This document shows positions 43,561 to 53,067 of a stretch of DNA of 64,000 nucleotides, piece after piece. Source of the stretch: Luteolibacter sp. Y139. Lineage in GTDB: Bacteria; Verrucomicrobiota; Verrucomicrobiia; Verrucomicrobiales; Akkermansiaceae. The notes beneath the pieces were generated by a model. It was not told where the DNA came from. It worked only from the letters and a program-made list of their open reading frames with translations, and searched no databases. The first letter of the stretch is position 1; each line of letters begins with the position of its first letter. The position numbers and the translations under genes are program-made. The stretch is taken from positions 248,001 to 312,000 of the forward strand of contig NZ_JBBUKT010000005.1 in NCBI RefSeq assembly GCF_038066715.1. The letters are read 5' to 3'.

Positions 43561-46002
43561 ATGAGCACCGGGGCCTGCGTCTGCGAGCACTGCGGCACTG
43601 CTTTCACGCCGAGTCGCTCGCGTGTGGAAGCTGGGGCGCGGGAGGAGCGCTTTTGCTGCCGGGGTTGTGAATTCGTGGCGGCGCTGATTCATGAGCAGGG
43701 TTTCGATCGCTACTATGATCTGAAGCAGGATGCGGCGACGGCGCCGGTGCGGAGCAGGCCGTTTGAGGAGCATGATTTCGGGTGGCTGGGGCCGCTGGTT
43801 GCGGCGGCGGAAAGCGGGTCTAACAATGGCACTGCGGCCGAGCTGGATTGTGCGGTGGAGGGGATTTCGTGCATTGGGTGCGTGTGGCTGATCGACCGGC
43901 TTTTCGAGCGGCATGCCGGGGCGATCCGGGCGGCGGCGAATCCGGCGAATGGGCGGCTTCATCTGGAGTGGCAGCGTGGGGCTTGCGATGTGACTGCGTA
44001 TCTGAAGGAGCTGGCGACTTTCGGCTATGTGGCTGCGCCGGTGGTTGCGGGTAGTAGGGAATCCTCGCCGGAACGTCGCGGGCTGGCGGGGCGGATGGGG
44101 CTGTGCGGTGCGTTTGCGTTGAATGCGATGGGTTTCTCGCTGCCGACTTATCTCGGGATGCCGGCGGACTTTGAGTTTGCGGGGTTGTTCCGGCTGATCG
44201 CTTTCACGTCGGCGACGCTGGCGATGCTGGTGGGTGGCGGGTATTTCGTGAGTCGTGCGTGGAGGGCGCTGAAGGTGGGTGCGCTGCACATCGACCTGCC
44301 GATCGCGCTGGGTCTGATCGCGGCCTATCTGGGGTCGATTGCTGGCTGGGTGGTGGGGCAGGAGAAGCTGCTGTACTTCGACTTCGTCGCGACGTTCGTG
44401 TTCCTGATGCTGGTGGGTCGCTATGTTCAGACGGCGGCGGTGGAGAAGAACCGGTTGCGGCTGGTGCGGCGCTCGCCATTGCCGGAGGCTGTTAGGTCGG
44501 GAGACAAGATGGTGGCGATCGGGGAGCTGGAGCCGGGGACTGCGTTTGAGCTTGAGCCGGGGAAGGCGCTGCCGGTTTCGGCCTGCCTGAGCGATGGGAT
44601 GGCGGAGGTATCGCTGGAGTGGATCCATGGGGAGGCGGATCCGGTGACGGTGTTGCCGGGTGCACGATTGCCAGCGGGTGCGATTTTGTTAGGGCGGCAG
44701 GCGGTGACGGTTACGGCCGATGAGACGTGGGCGGATTCGCTGATTTCGAAGCTGATCGCGGATGCGACGGGAGATCGTGGTTCGCCGGTGTTCCAGCGGC
44801 TGCTGAGGATTTATCTGGGTGTCGTCCTGGTGATTGGCGTCGCAGTCTTCGCCGTGTGGGCGATGGGCGGCGACGTGAGCACCGGCCTGCAGGCGATGAT
44901 TTCGGTGTTTGTGGTTTCCTGTCCGTGTGCGCTGGGGGTGGCGGTGCCACTGGCGGATGAATGGGCGGCGGCGAGGCTGTCGCGTGGTGGTGCCTTCGTT
45001 CGCCGCGCGAGCTTGTGGCCGCGGTTGCGGAGGGTGAAGCATGTGATCTTCGACAAGACGGGGACGCTGACCCTGGAGCGGCCTTTGTTAGAAAATCCCG
45101 GTGCGGTGGATGCGCTGGATGATCACGCCGCGCTGGCGCTGGCACGGCTGACGCGTGGGTCGCTGCATCCGGTTTCGCGGACGCTGTTAGAATCGCTGGG
45201 GAATCGCGGGCAGCGCTTGCTGGAAGTGCTCGGCCCGATCGAAGTGGAAGAGATTCCCGGGCAAGGTGTCCGACTCGGGGCGGAGGATGGCGAGTGGTTT
45301 CTGGGCAAGGGCGAGCAGGGGACCGAACTGCGGCACGATGGCGTGCTGGTCGCCGCCTTTACCTTTCGCGATTCGCTGCGGCCGGGTGCTGCGGAAGCGC
45401 TGCGGCATCTGGAAAAGCGCGGTCTTTCCATTCACATCCTCTCGGGCGATTCGCCGCTGAAGGTGACCCGGCTGGCGCACGCGCTGGGCATTCCCTACGA
45501 TCAGGCGCTGGGCGGGCTGAGCCCGGAGGAAAAGTGCCGGCGAGTGAAGGCGCTGGACCGGCAGGACACGCTCTATGTGGGCGATGGCGCGAATGATTCG
45601 CTGGCCTTCGATGTCGCCTTCGTCACCGGCACGCCGGTGGTGGATCGCAGCCTGCTGGAGTCGAAGGCAGACTTCTATGCGCTGGGCTCAGGGCTGGCGT
45701 ATCTGGCGGAGGCTTTCGCGGCTGCGGATGGGCGCGCGCGGGGTGTGCGGCGCGCTTTTGCCTTCGCGCTTTCCTACAATCTCGCCGTGGTGGCGCTGTC
45801 GGCCACGGCTCACATGAGTCCGCTGCTTGCGGCGGTGTTGATGCCGCTGAGTTCTGTCGTTTCCATCCTCTTGGTTGCGTCGGGCAAAATGCAAAGAGTT
45901 GAACTCTCAAAACCCACTGACTATGGTCGCCATGTTATCCCAAAAGAAGTCCGCACCCGCCATGAGCCACGCGACCAAGCAGTTCGAAGCCACTCTGCAT
46001 GA
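43561..46002 (+). CDS. Heavy-metal P-type ATPase, CcoI/FixI-like copper exporter
   Basis: An 813-residue P1B-type ATPase. Domains in order: an N-terminal cysteine-rich metal-binding region (CEHCGTAF and FCCRGCEF), an HMA-like domain with SCIGCVWLIDRLF, several membrane helices, the transmembrane metal site SCPCALGVAVP (CPC), the phosphorylation site FDKTGTLTLE and the hinge VGDGANDSLAFD. The double cysteine N-terminus is typical of CcoI/FixI proteins, which supply copper to cbb3 oxidase. No cco genes are nearby. Its last 80 bases overlap the start of the PocR/AraC gene, so the final tail (RTRHEPRDQAVRSHSA) may be a late read-through. Confidence 0.88.
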   Translation: MSTGACVCEHCGTAFTPSRSRVEAGAREERFCCRGCEFVAALIHEQGFDRYYDLKQDAATAPVRSRPFEEHDFGWLGPLVAAAESGSNNGTAAELDCAVEGISCIGCVWLIDRLFERHAGAIRAAANPANGRLHLEWQRGACDVTAYLKELATFGYVAAPVVAGSRESSPERRGLAGRMGLCGAFALNAMGFSLPTYLGMPADFEFAGLFRLIAFTSATLAMLVGGGYFVSRAWRALKVGALHIDLPIALGLIAAYLGSIAGWVVGQEKLLYFDFVATFVFLMLVGRYVQTAAVEKNRLRLVRRSPLPEAVRSGDKMVAIGELEPGTAFELEPGKALPVSACLSDGMAEVSLEWIHGEADPVTVLPGARLPAGAILLGRQAVTVTADETWADSLISKLIADATGDRGSPVFQRLLRIYLGVVLVIGVAVFAVWAMGGDVSTGLQAMISVFVVSCPCALGVAVPLADEWAAARLSRGGAFVRRASLWPRLRRVKHVIFDKTGTLTLERPLLENPGAVDALDDHAALALARLTRGSLHPVSRTLLESLGNRGQRLLEVLGPIEVEEIPGQGVRLGAEDGEWFLGKGEQGTELRHDGVLVAAFTFRDSLRPGAAEALRHLEKRGLSIHILSGDSPLKVTRLAHALGIPYDQALGGLSPEEKCRRVKALDRQDTLYVGDGANDSLAFDVAFVTGTPVVDRSLLESKADFYALGSGLAYLAEAFAAADGRARGVRRAFAFALSYNLAVVALSATAHMSPLLAAVLMPLSSVVSILLVASGKMQRVELSKPTDYGRHVIPKEVRTRHEPRDQAVRSHSA

Positions 46003-46870
46003 GCGGCTGAAGCAGTCCGACCTTTTCAAGGTGTATCAGGACGCTTTCCGGACGGCCACGGGCCTGCCGCTGCGACTCGTGGGCGCGAATCCCGAGGAGT
46101 GGTGCCTGGATGACCAGTCGATCAATCGCAGCCCTTTCTGCGAGGTGCTGAACCTGTGCAAGAGCGCGTGCCATGCGTGCATCGATACGAACCGGCGGTT
46201 GATCGAGGAGGCGAGTGTGAAGGGGCCATCGAGCTGTCATTGTTTCGCGGGGCTGACGGCTTCGGCGGTGCCGGTGAAGCTGGGTGCCTCGGTGGTGGGG
46301 TATTTGAAGACCGGCCAGGTGTTTTCGCGGACGCCATCGGAAGACGACTTTACGCAGGTGCTCGGGAGCATCGGTCGCAAGACGATGGACGAGCAGACGA
46401 AGAAGACGCTGCATGAGGCGTATTTCCAGACGCGCTCGGTGGAGCCGGAGCGGTATTCGAGCATGATCACGCTGCTGCACAGCTTCGCCGAGCAGCTCAG
46501 TCATCATGCAGAGTCGCTGGCGATCATCGAGGAGGGCAGCGAGCCGGCGGCGATTGCGAAGGCGCGGCGGTATATCCATGCGCATCTGGATGAATCGCTG
46601 CCGCTGGGTGCGGTGGCGCATGAGGCCGGGCTGAGCGAGTCGCACTTCTGCCGGCTCTTCAAGGAGGCGACCGGGCTGACGCTGACGGACTATGTAAACC
46701 GTTGCCGCGTGGAGGCTGCGAAGCGCGAATTACTGAAGCCGGAGAAGCGGGTTTCGGAGATCGCGTTTGAAGTGGGGTATCAGTCGCTGTCGCAGTTCAA
46801 CCGGAGCTTCGCGAGGATCGTGGGGACATCGCCGACGCTGTGGCGGAAGGAGAAGTTCGCGGAGGTGTGA
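45923..46870 (+). CDS. AraC-family regulator with an N-terminal PocR sensory domain
   Basis: A 315-residue transcription factor. Residues ~20-190 resemble the PocR ligand-binding domain, with a cysteine-rich segment (CEVLNLCKSACHACIDTNR, then CHCFAGLTASAVPV). Residues ~210-315 are an AraC-type double helix-turn-helix (LGAVAHEAGLSESHFCRLFK and VSEIAFEVGYQSLSQFNRSF). PocR domains bind small hydrocarbon ligands in known members. Start uncertain among ATGs at 45923, 45932 and 45962; the first two overlap the ATPase gene in another frame, suggesting coupling or one mis-set end. Confidence 0.85.
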   Translation: MVAMLSQKKSAPAMSHATKQFEATLHERLKQSDLFKVYQDAFRTATGLPLRLVGANPEEWCLDDQSINRSPFCEVLNLCKSACHACIDTNRRLIEEASVKGPSSCHCFAGLTASAVPVKLGASVVGYLKTGQVFSRTPSEDDFTQVLGSIGRKTMDEQTKKTLHEAYFQTRSVEPERYSSMITLLHSFAEQLSHHAESLAIIEEGSEPAAIAKARRYIHAHLDESLPLGAVAHEAGLSESHFCRLFKEATGLTLTDYVNRCRVEAAKRELLKPEKRVSEIAFEVGYQSLSQFNRSFARIVGTSPTLWRKEKFAEV

Positions 46871-46898
46871 GGTAGGGTGGGCTGCCCCGCGCCCTCCA

Positions 46899-47360
46899 TC
46901 ACACCTCAATCCTCACGCTCCGCCTTTTCGCTCGCCAGAGGAGCAGGGCGAGCCAGAGCAATGCGGTGAAGGACAGGATCATCCAATAGGGGATGAAGAT
47001 GCGGGTGGCCCCTGCCTCGAGTTTGGCAGTGGCGGTCCAGCTTTCCTTGACGGTGAAAGGTGGGTTCGGCGCGGCTTCCTTTGGCTTGGTGCCTCCGGGA
47101 GGAATCTCGCTGCGGATGAACAGCGGTGGAGGGAAAGTCTCCATCCGGTAGAATACGCTCGTATTCATGGAGCCGTGCCGGGTTCCGAGATACGTGGTGA
47201 TCTTCGCCATGGCGATGCCGCCATTCATGTGGCTTACGCCATATCCGCGGTGGTTGAAGAAGCGATTGAGAAAATACGAGTCGTGCCACGCCCAGCAGAT
47301 GAATCCCATCACGAGCAATCCCGACCAGAAGATGATGGAGCGGTGGAGGGCCAATTTCAT
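46899..47360 (-). CDS. Hypothetical membrane protein, duplicate copy 1
   Basis: A 153-residue protein with N- and C-terminal membrane helices (about residues 8-25 and 122-142) and an extracytoplasmic middle region with YGVSHMNGGIAMAKITTY. A near-identical gene lies at 49061-49528, and the two flank the LRR gene at 47518. Divergences are mostly conservative and the DNA is also highly similar. No family is recognised. Confidence 0.7.
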   Translation of the reverse strand: MKLALHRSIIFWSGLLVMGFICWAWHDSYFLNRFFNHRGYGVSHMNGGIAMAKITTYLGTRHGSMNTSVFYRMETFPPPLFIRSEIPPGGTKPKEAAPNPPFTVKESWTATAKLEAGATRIFIPYWMILSFTALLWLALLLWRAKRRSVRIEV

Positions 47361-47517
47361 GGGGCGATAGGAGGATGGTGGCTCCCCGGAAAAAGGAAAG
47401 GATGCTCTGGGAGGTCACGCTCATCCGGTCCTTCCATTCATTTCACGGAAAAGTCCTCGTAACTTCGCGGCAAGTTCATTTCTTTTCTGCGTAGTAAAAC
47501 CCGGTCCCTCCAATTCC

Positions 47518-49044
47518 ATGCGCGCACACTCCCTGTTCCGCCCGTTTGTTTTCATCGCTGCTTGTTTGGCGGTGATCGGTTCGGCCCTTGCCCAGACCTT
47601 CGGGAATTTTTCCTACGGCACCGATGGCACCTCGATCACGATCATCGGTCATACCAATGTGGCGGTGAATCCGCTGGTGATCCCGGCGGAGATCAATGGC
47701 CTGCCGGTGCGCTCGATTCTCAGGCTCGGGGCGTCGCCCAACTCGAACCTGGCCCTGCGGCAGAGTGTGACGAGCGTGGTGATCCCCGAGGGCGTGACGA
47801 GCATGGGTGCATCGGTGTTCGCGAATTTCACGTCGCTGACGTCGGTCACGCTGCCGAATTCGCTGACGAGCCTGGGTGATAGTGCTTTCTCGGGCTGCAC
47901 TTCCCTTACTTCCGCGACTTTCGGGAATGGGGTGACGTCGCTGACGAAGACCTTCGAGGGGTGTACCAGTCTGGTCACGGTGGACCTGCCGGACCCATTG
48001 GTGACCCTGACTTCCACGTTCTCGGATTGCAGTAGTCTCACGTCGATCCAGATCCCGGCGAGCGTCACCACGATCTACCGTGCCTTCAAGGACTGCACCC
48101 ATCTGGGCAGCGTGCAACTGCCGGCCAGCATGACTGCACTCGGGCAGGCTGCCTTCATGGGCTGTGCCAGTCTTCAGAGCGTGGGCTTCCCCGCCGGGCT
48201 CGTCTCGATCGGGGAGCAGGCGTTCCAGGGATGCACGGGACTGGCTTCCGTGGCTTTACCGCCATCCCTGATAACGGTCGGTCCCAATGCCTTTGAAGGC
48301 TGCACGGGATTGGCCTCGGTGAACTTCTCTTCTTCGCTTGCCACGATTAGCAGCAATGCCTTCAGCGGCTGCTCCGGGCTCACTTCATTGAGCTTTCCTC
48401 CTTCCCTGAAGACGATCGAAGGCGGTGCTTTCTATGCTTGCACCGGTCTGACCAGCCTGACGGTGCCCGATACGGTCGAGACCATCGGCGATAGCGCTTT
48501 CTGGGGTTGCACGGGCCTGACCTCGGTGAGCCTGCCGTCCCGGTTCCTGGCTTCCATCGCGAATCTCGGCCTGGATCACGAACCGCAACTCGCCACGGAC
48601 TTGCTGATCACGGGTCTTGCCAAGGAACTCACGAATAGCCCGGACTTCATTTCGAAGCTGGCTGACGCGATCATCGCGAAGAGCGGGCACTACGGACTCT
48701 CGACGCAGGCGGATATCACGACGGTGGTGAACCAGACGCCGCAGACCGTGCGGGATGTGCTGGCGGAGGTGGGTGCGGAGGCACCGGTCGCTCCGGGAAT
48801 CACCAGCGATCTCGGAACGCTGACGGTGAAGAAGGGGAAGCCGGTGGAGTATGCGGTGACGACTACCTTTGGTGCGACGGCTTTCGCGGCGATTGGGTTG
48901 CCGGATGGCGTGGTGATTGATGCGGCGACGGGTGCGATCTCGGGTAAGGCGAAGAAGCCCGGAACTTACAACGTCTTCCTCCACGCGGGTGTTCCCGGTG
49001 GTGGTGCGGTGAGCGCGGTGAAGGTAATTGCGGTGACGAACTGA
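47518..49044 (+). CDS. Secreted BspA-type leucine-rich-repeat protein
   Basis: A 508-residue protein with a signal peptide (about residues 1-22). From about residue 75 to 345 it carries about a dozen BspA-like (LRR_5) repeats of about 23 residues, consensus LP.SLT.IG..AF.GCTGLTSV. A short linker follows, then a C-terminal Ig-like putative domain (about 425-508; VTTTFGATAFAAIGLPDGV, ATGAISGKAKKPGTYNV). Such proteins are extracellular and mediate binding. It sits between two copies of a duplicated membrane-protein gene on the opposite strand. Confidence 0.88.
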   Translation: MRAHSLFRPFVFIAACLAVIGSALAQTFGNFSYGTDGTSITIIGHTNVAVNPLVIPAEINGLPVRSILRLGASPNSNLALRQSVTSVVIPEGVTSMGASVFANFTSLTSVTLPNSLTSLGDSAFSGCTSLTSATFGNGVTSLTKTFEGCTSLVTVDLPDPLVTLTSTFSDCSSLTSIQIPASVTTIYRAFKDCTHLGSVQLPASMTALGQAAFMGCASLQSVGFPAGLVSIGEQAFQGCTGLASVALPPSLITVGPNAFEGCTGLASVNFSSSLATISSNAFSGCSGLTSLSFPPSLKTIEGGAFYACTGLTSLTVPDTVETIGDSAFWGCTGLTSVSLPSRFLASIANLGLDHEPQLATDLLITGLAKELTNSPDFISKLADAIIAKSGHYGLSTQADITTVVNQTPQTVRDVLAEVGAEAPVAPGITSDLGTLTVKKGKPVEYAVTTTFGATAFAAIGLPDGVVIDAATGAISGKAKKPGTYNVFLHAGVPGGGAVSAVKVIAVTN

Positions 49045-49060
49045 GTTCCTGACAGCTGGA

Positions 49061-49528
49061 TCACACCTTGATCCTGGTGCTTCGTCTTTTGGCCCGCCAG
49101 AGGAGCAGGGCGAGCCAAAGAAGTGCGATGAAGGACAGGATGAGCCAATAGGGGATGAAGATGCGGGTGGATCCGGACTCGCTTTTGGCCGTAATGGTCC
49201 AGCTCTCCTTGACGGTGAAAGGTGGGTGGAGGTCCGGCACTGCCGCCTTTGGCCTGGTTCCACCGGGAGGAACCTCGCTGCGGATGAACAGCGGTGGAGG
49301 GAAGGTCTCCATCCGGTAAAACGTGCTCGTATTCATGCTGCCGTGCCGTGTCCCGAAATAGGTCGTGATCTTCGCCATGGCGATGCCGCCATTCATGTGG
49401 CTGATGCCATATCCGCGGTGGTTGGCGAAGCGGTTGAGGAAATACGAGTCGTGCCAGGCCCAGCAGACGAACCCCACGGCCAGCAAGCCGGACCAGAAGA
49501 TCATCGAACGGTGGAGGGCCAATTTCAT
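49061..49528 (-). CDS. Hypothetical membrane protein, duplicate copy 2
   Basis: A 155-residue paralogue of the 46899-47360 protein, sharing almost the whole length (DSYFLNRFANHRGYGISHMN; FPPPLFIRSEVPPGG; RIFIPYWLILSFIALLWLAL). It has two membrane helices. It ends 17 bases from the stop of the LRR gene (convergent). The high DNA similarity to the other copy indicates a recent duplication. Confidence 0.7.
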   Translation of the reverse strand: MKLALHRSMIFWSGLLAVGFVCWAWHDSYFLNRFANHRGYGISHMNGGIAMAKITTYFGTRHGSMNTSTFYRMETFPPPLFIRSEVPPGGTRPKAAVPDLHPPFTVKESWTITAKSESGSTRIFIPYWLILSFIALLWLALLLWRAKRRSTRIKV

Positions 49529-49584
49529 GCGGCGAGAAGAGCGTTGGTCGTGCGGAGATGAAGTGATTCGAAATCACGCGCCAT

Positions 49585-51189
49585 TCACTCCGTCCCGATC
49601 TGATGGATGGTCATCCCGTCGATGGCGAAGGAGATGCCTTCCGAGTGGAAGGTGGCGTAGAGGTCTTCCACGGCGGGGTCGACGGGTGCGCGCATGAGGG
49701 TGCGGCCGTTGAGGACGATCTCGGCGATATTGCCGGAGCGGATCAGGGTGAGGTCGTGGACGCGGCGCTTGACCTCGTGTGACTTGGGATCTTTGGCCCA
49801 GATCATCTTCTTGAAGGAATCGAACTCCTCGACGGACATGGAGGGCAGGTTCGGCGACATTTCCACCCATGAGTAGCAGGGGCCGATGCCGACTCCGACC
49901 TCCTGCCGGTCATCTTCCGGGAAGCGCATGATCTGGAGGTAGAGGACGGAGCGGTCGAGATACGCGGAACCGGGGTGGGCTGCGGCCTGGGACTTCATCT
50001 GCCGGTCCATGAGGGCGAAGTAGAGGAAGTTATTCCGCTGCGGGGCGGGCTTTCCGTACTCGCGGAAGGAGAAGCGGACGTGCCACACCATGTCCCGCAC
50101 GGCACCGGGTGGGGCGAAGGACTGGCGGTCGAATTTGCCGGGTGGGACTTCTTCGAGGTAGCGTCCGGCCCTTGCCTTGTCGAAGTTGAAGAAGTCGGTC
50201 TTGGCCTGCCAGCGTGGGACGAATTTCTCGCACTTCGCGAGCAGGTCGGGGCCTTGGAGTTTCATCACGTCCGGCAGCAGCGAGCCGTGGTCATCCGTGA
50301 TGCTCCACTGGATCCACTGGTCTGCCATGGCCGGTAGTAGAGCGGGAGTATTGAGGCCTTCGTTCTCGCGATTGGCGCGGGCGAAGAGGCGGTAGTCGCC
50401 GGTGGCGAGGCCGAGTTCGCGGATGCCTTCACGATAGAAGCGCGGGATTTCCTTCTCATGCTCCTTGCCTTTCCCGGGAGGTGCGGGGAAGGAATTCATG
50501 ACGCGGGTGTTCAGTTCCTTCGCCATCTTAATGTCGCCGTGGTCGAGGGCGATCAAGGAGCCGAAGTGATAGAGGACGGTGCCGGCGGGCATGCCGCGAT
50601 TCATGGCGGCGCGCAGGGCTGTTTCCGAGAGGTCGTGATCGCCGGCTGTCCACGCGACTGCGGCGACCATGAGGTCGCGGTCCCATGGGCCGCGAGGGGT
50701 GAGGTGGAGCGCTGCTACTTCCAGCCGGCGGGAGTTGACGGTGAAGGTGCCGATCTTCCCGGGCTCGAAGGATAGCTTCTTCCGCTCGCCCTTTGGCGTG
50801 ACGAAGGTCATTTCCCGCTTTCCCTGGTCATCCGGCTCCCAGGGCTCGAGGCGGTGCCATACCTCGCGACCATTCAGCGCGGTCACCCGCCAGCCGACTC
50901 CCACGCCTGCTTGCGCCGCCGGTGTGCCAGCGGTGACTCCGGTGATGATCGAGGAAAACGCAGGCACCGGTGATGCTTCCACCTTCGCGGGATCGATGCG
51001 GTCCTGATCGAGCGCGGCGACTTCTTTCACGTAGTCTTCCTTCGACATCCGCAGCTCGAAGGAGAAGCCCGGGACGAGCGCGGGATCGGCGGCGAGGGCA
51101 GGCCCCGACTGCATGGCGCTGGAGAGAAGCAGCGCGATCCTGAAGGCGATCGTGCTGGGTTTGGCCCGGCGGTCCGAGGGGAACTTCAT
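49585..51189 (-). CDS. Secreted protein with a PDZ-like domain
   Basis: A 534-residue protein with a signal peptide (about residues 1-34, ending ALAAD). Residues ~70-135 fit a PDZ domain (IITGVTAGTPAAQAGVGVGWRVTALNG), without a protease triad. The middle is helical and repeat-like. The C-terminal ~130 residues (YATFHSEGISFAIDGMTI near the end) recall a concanavalin-like fold. Function unknown; a periplasmic scaffold or sensor is possible. Confidence 0.68.
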   Translation of the reverse strand: MKFPSDRRAKPSTIAFRIALLLSSAMQSGPALAADPALVPGFSFELRMSKEDYVKEVAALDQDRIDPAKVEASPVPAFSSIITGVTAGTPAAQAGVGVGWRVTALNGREVWHRLEPWEPDDQGKREMTFVTPKGERKKLSFEPGKIGTFTVNSRRLEVAALHLTPRGPWDRDLMVAAVAWTAGDHDLSETALRAAMNRGMPAGTVLYHFGSLIALDHGDIKMAKELNTRVMNSFPAPPGKGKEHEKEIPRFYREGIRELGLATGDYRLFARANRENEGLNTPALLPAMADQWIQWSITDDHGSLLPDVMKLQGPDLLAKCEKFVPRWQAKTDFFNFDKARAGRYLEEVPPGKFDRQSFAPPGAVRDMVWHVRFSFREYGKPAPQRNNFLYFALMDRQMKSQAAAHPGSAYLDRSVLYLQIMRFPEDDRQEVGVGIGPCYSWVEMSPNLPSMSVEEFDSFKKMIWAKDPKSHEVKRRVHDLTLIRSGNIAEIVLNGRTLMRAPVDPAVEDLYATFHSEGISFAIDGMTIHQIGTE

Positions 51190-51236
51190 CCCGGCATGCT
51201 TGCGGAGGCGCTAGCCGAGCGGAAGGAGGAAATGGG

Positions 51237-51731
51237 GTGGTGGTGGTGTCGCATCGCGGCAACTCGTCGTGTGACTTCACGCTTTCCCCGGCGATTGGCC
51301 GGAGGGATGCTTTTGCGGTGAGCGTGATCCGTTACTTCGCGAGTCTGCGGGTGCCGAAGCTGGTGCTGTGGTGCTACCTGGCGTGGTATCTGACGATCGT
51401 GTCGTGCTACTTCGATCCGTCGCCGGTGGTGTGGCTGACGGCGCTGGGGATGGGCTCGCTGATCGGGATCGCGCTGGTGTTTGCGACGAAGGTGCAGGGG
51501 CAGGCGATGGAGCGGTGGACGGTGGTGCGGCTGTTCATGTTTCCGTTTTGTGTTTCGAGTTACTCGACGTTGGTGAAGGGGAAGGGATTCGTGCTGGTGT
51601 TTCCGATGCATCGAGGGCCGTTGCTGGCCGGGGTCGGGGCTTGTGTGGGGGTGGTGGTGTTCCGGTGGGTTTGCCGGTGGGTGGTGGGTGGGAAAGAGAA
51701 GGCGCGGGATGTGGGTGCGGGGATTGCGTGA
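51237..51731 (+). CDS. Hypothetical membrane protein
   Basis: A frame of 164 residues. The likely true start is nearer GTG 51318, which would precede SVIRYFASLRVPKLVLW. Three to four hydrophobic segments follow, with a basic C-terminus (GGKEKARDVG). No family is recognised. It is divergent from the PDZ-like gene. Confidence 0.5.
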   Translation: MVVVSHRGNSSCDFTLSPAIGRRDAFAVSVIRYFASLRVPKLVLWCYLAWYLTIVSCYFDPSPVVWLTALGMGSLIGIALVFATKVQGQAMERWTVVRLFMFPFCVSSYSTLVKGKGFVLVFPMHRGPLLAGVGACVGVVVFRWVCRWVVGGKEKARDVGAGIA

Positions 51732-51756
51732 TTTTGGACAGGTCCGGGGATGGGAC

Positions 51757-51777
51757 GTGTCGACGGAACGTCGACAC
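51757..51777. repeat. Palindromic repeat, family B (copy 4)
   Basis: GTGTCGACGGAACGTCGACA then C, followed by CCCTTATGG. The GTCGAC arms match the other copies; the loop differs. Confidence 0.78.
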
Positions 51778-51800
51778 CCCTTATGGAGAGGGTGAAGCGG

Positions 51801-51866
51801 GGGTCTTACGATGCGGCTTGTGGCCGCTAGTCAGCGACGGCCGTAGAGGCGCCGCTGCATTTTTGG
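51801..51866. repeat. Intergenic repeat, family D (copy 1)
   Basis: GATGCGGCTTGTGGCCGCTA followed by GTCAGCGACGG...AGAGGCGCCGCTGCA. The GCGGC...GCCGC arms form a hairpin. A close copy lies at 53956-54030. Confidence 0.78.
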
Positions 51867-51922
51867 GGTGGGCTGGACTGGTGATCGGGGGCGGCGATGT
51901 GTTGGCGGAGCGCGAGAAGCCG

Positions 51923-51943
51923 GAAGGACGCAGTCCTTCCGCT
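51923..51943. repeat. Single short palindrome
   Basis: CGGAAGGACGCAGTCCTTCC then G, a perfect-arm hairpin in the gap before the MYG1-family gene. Only one copy was found in the window. It may belong to another REP family. Confidence 0.55.
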
Positions 51944-52025
51944 ACCCTTGGAAATGCCGTGACGCGGGTGTTGCGTGGTTGCGCGGTCGGCCTATGGTCG
52001 CGGGCCTTTCCGATCTGACCTGACC

Positions 52026-52889
52026 ATGTCCACTTCACCTGCCATCGAACGCATTGTCACTCATCCGGGTGGCTCGCATAAGGACGAGCTTCTTGCGTGC
52101 AGCTTGCTGGCTGCGGTGCATGGGGTGGAGATCCTGCGGCGGGAGCCGACGGCGGAGGATCTGGCGGATCCGGCGACGGCGGTGGTGGATGTGGGTGGCG
52201 AGCATGCGCCGGAGCGGAACAATTTCGACCATCACCAGTTTCCCGCGGATCATCCGCCGGTGTGTGCGCTGAGCCTGGTGCTGCAGCATCTGGGTCTCTA
52301 CGAGGATGCTCGTACTTTCTGCGATTGGCTGGAGCCGGCGGAGTGGTTCGACACGCGCGGGCCGAATGTGACGGCGAAGTGGCTGGGGCTGGACCGGGAT
52401 ACGCTGGCGAAGCTGAATTCGCCGATCGATGTGACCTTGCTGCGGCGGTTTGCGAAGGCGAGCCGGCTGGCGCCGGGCGATGTGATTTATGAGATGATGC
52501 GGATGACCGGCCAGGATCTGATCGATTATGTGCGGTCGCTGCGGCTGCGGTTGGATTTCGTGGCGGCGCATGCGCAGCTGTGGACGGTGGCGGGTGAGGA
52601 GATCCTGTTCCTGCCGCGGACGGAGCCGATGCCGGATGAGCCGTCGTCGGGGATCGGACGTTATTTGGAGTCGATCGGGAAGGAGAAGGAGGTTTCGGCG
52701 CTGGTGTATCCGGACCGGCGTGGGACGGGCTATGGGCTTTCGCGGAACAATGATCACCCGGCGTTTGATTTCACGCGGATCGAGGGTGAGGCGGATGTGC
52801 ACTTCGCGCACGCGCGCGGGTTTGTGGCGAAGACTTCGGCGGCGGATTTGGGAAGGTTGAGGGAGTTGTTGGAGGTGGCGCGGGTTTGA
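52026..52889 (+). CDS. MYG1-family (UPF0160) metal-dependent hydrolase
   Basis: A 287-residue protein. The MYG1 signature is visible at the N-terminus (IVTHPGGSHKDELLA, where eukaryotic members have THNGxFHxDE) with VVDVGGEH and NNFDHHQFP. The DHH-type acidic and histidine residues suggest a metal-dependent phosphoesterase or exonuclease; eukaryotic MYG1 is a 3'-5' RNA exonuclease. ATG 52026 follows CTGACC with no Shine-Dalgarno sequence. Cytoplasmic by prediction. Confidence 0.85.
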   Translation: MSTSPAIERIVTHPGGSHKDELLACSLLAAVHGVEILRREPTAEDLADPATAVVDVGGEHAPERNNFDHHQFPADHPPVCALSLVLQHLGLYEDARTFCDWLEPAEWFDTRGPNVTAKWLGLDRDTLAKLNSPIDVTLLRRFAKASRLAPGDVIYEMMRMTGQDLIDYVRSLRLRLDFVAAHAQLWTVAGEEILFLPRTEPMPDEPSSGIGRYLESIGKEKEVSALVYPDRRGTGYGLSRNNDHPAFDFTRIEGEADVHFAHARGFVAKTSAADLGRLRELLEVARV

Positions 52890-53067
52890 TGGGGTTTCAA
52901 TTAACCGCAGAGAGCGCAGAGATCGCAAAGATGGGGATCGGGGACTGAGGGCTTTCCGCTTTTCCGGTATGCTTAGGAGAGCGGAAAAGCGGAATTCCCG
53001 GCAACGTGAGTTCTATTTTTGGTGCCGTCGAAATAGTCTCCGGGCTTCTATCGTCTGGTAGGATGTG

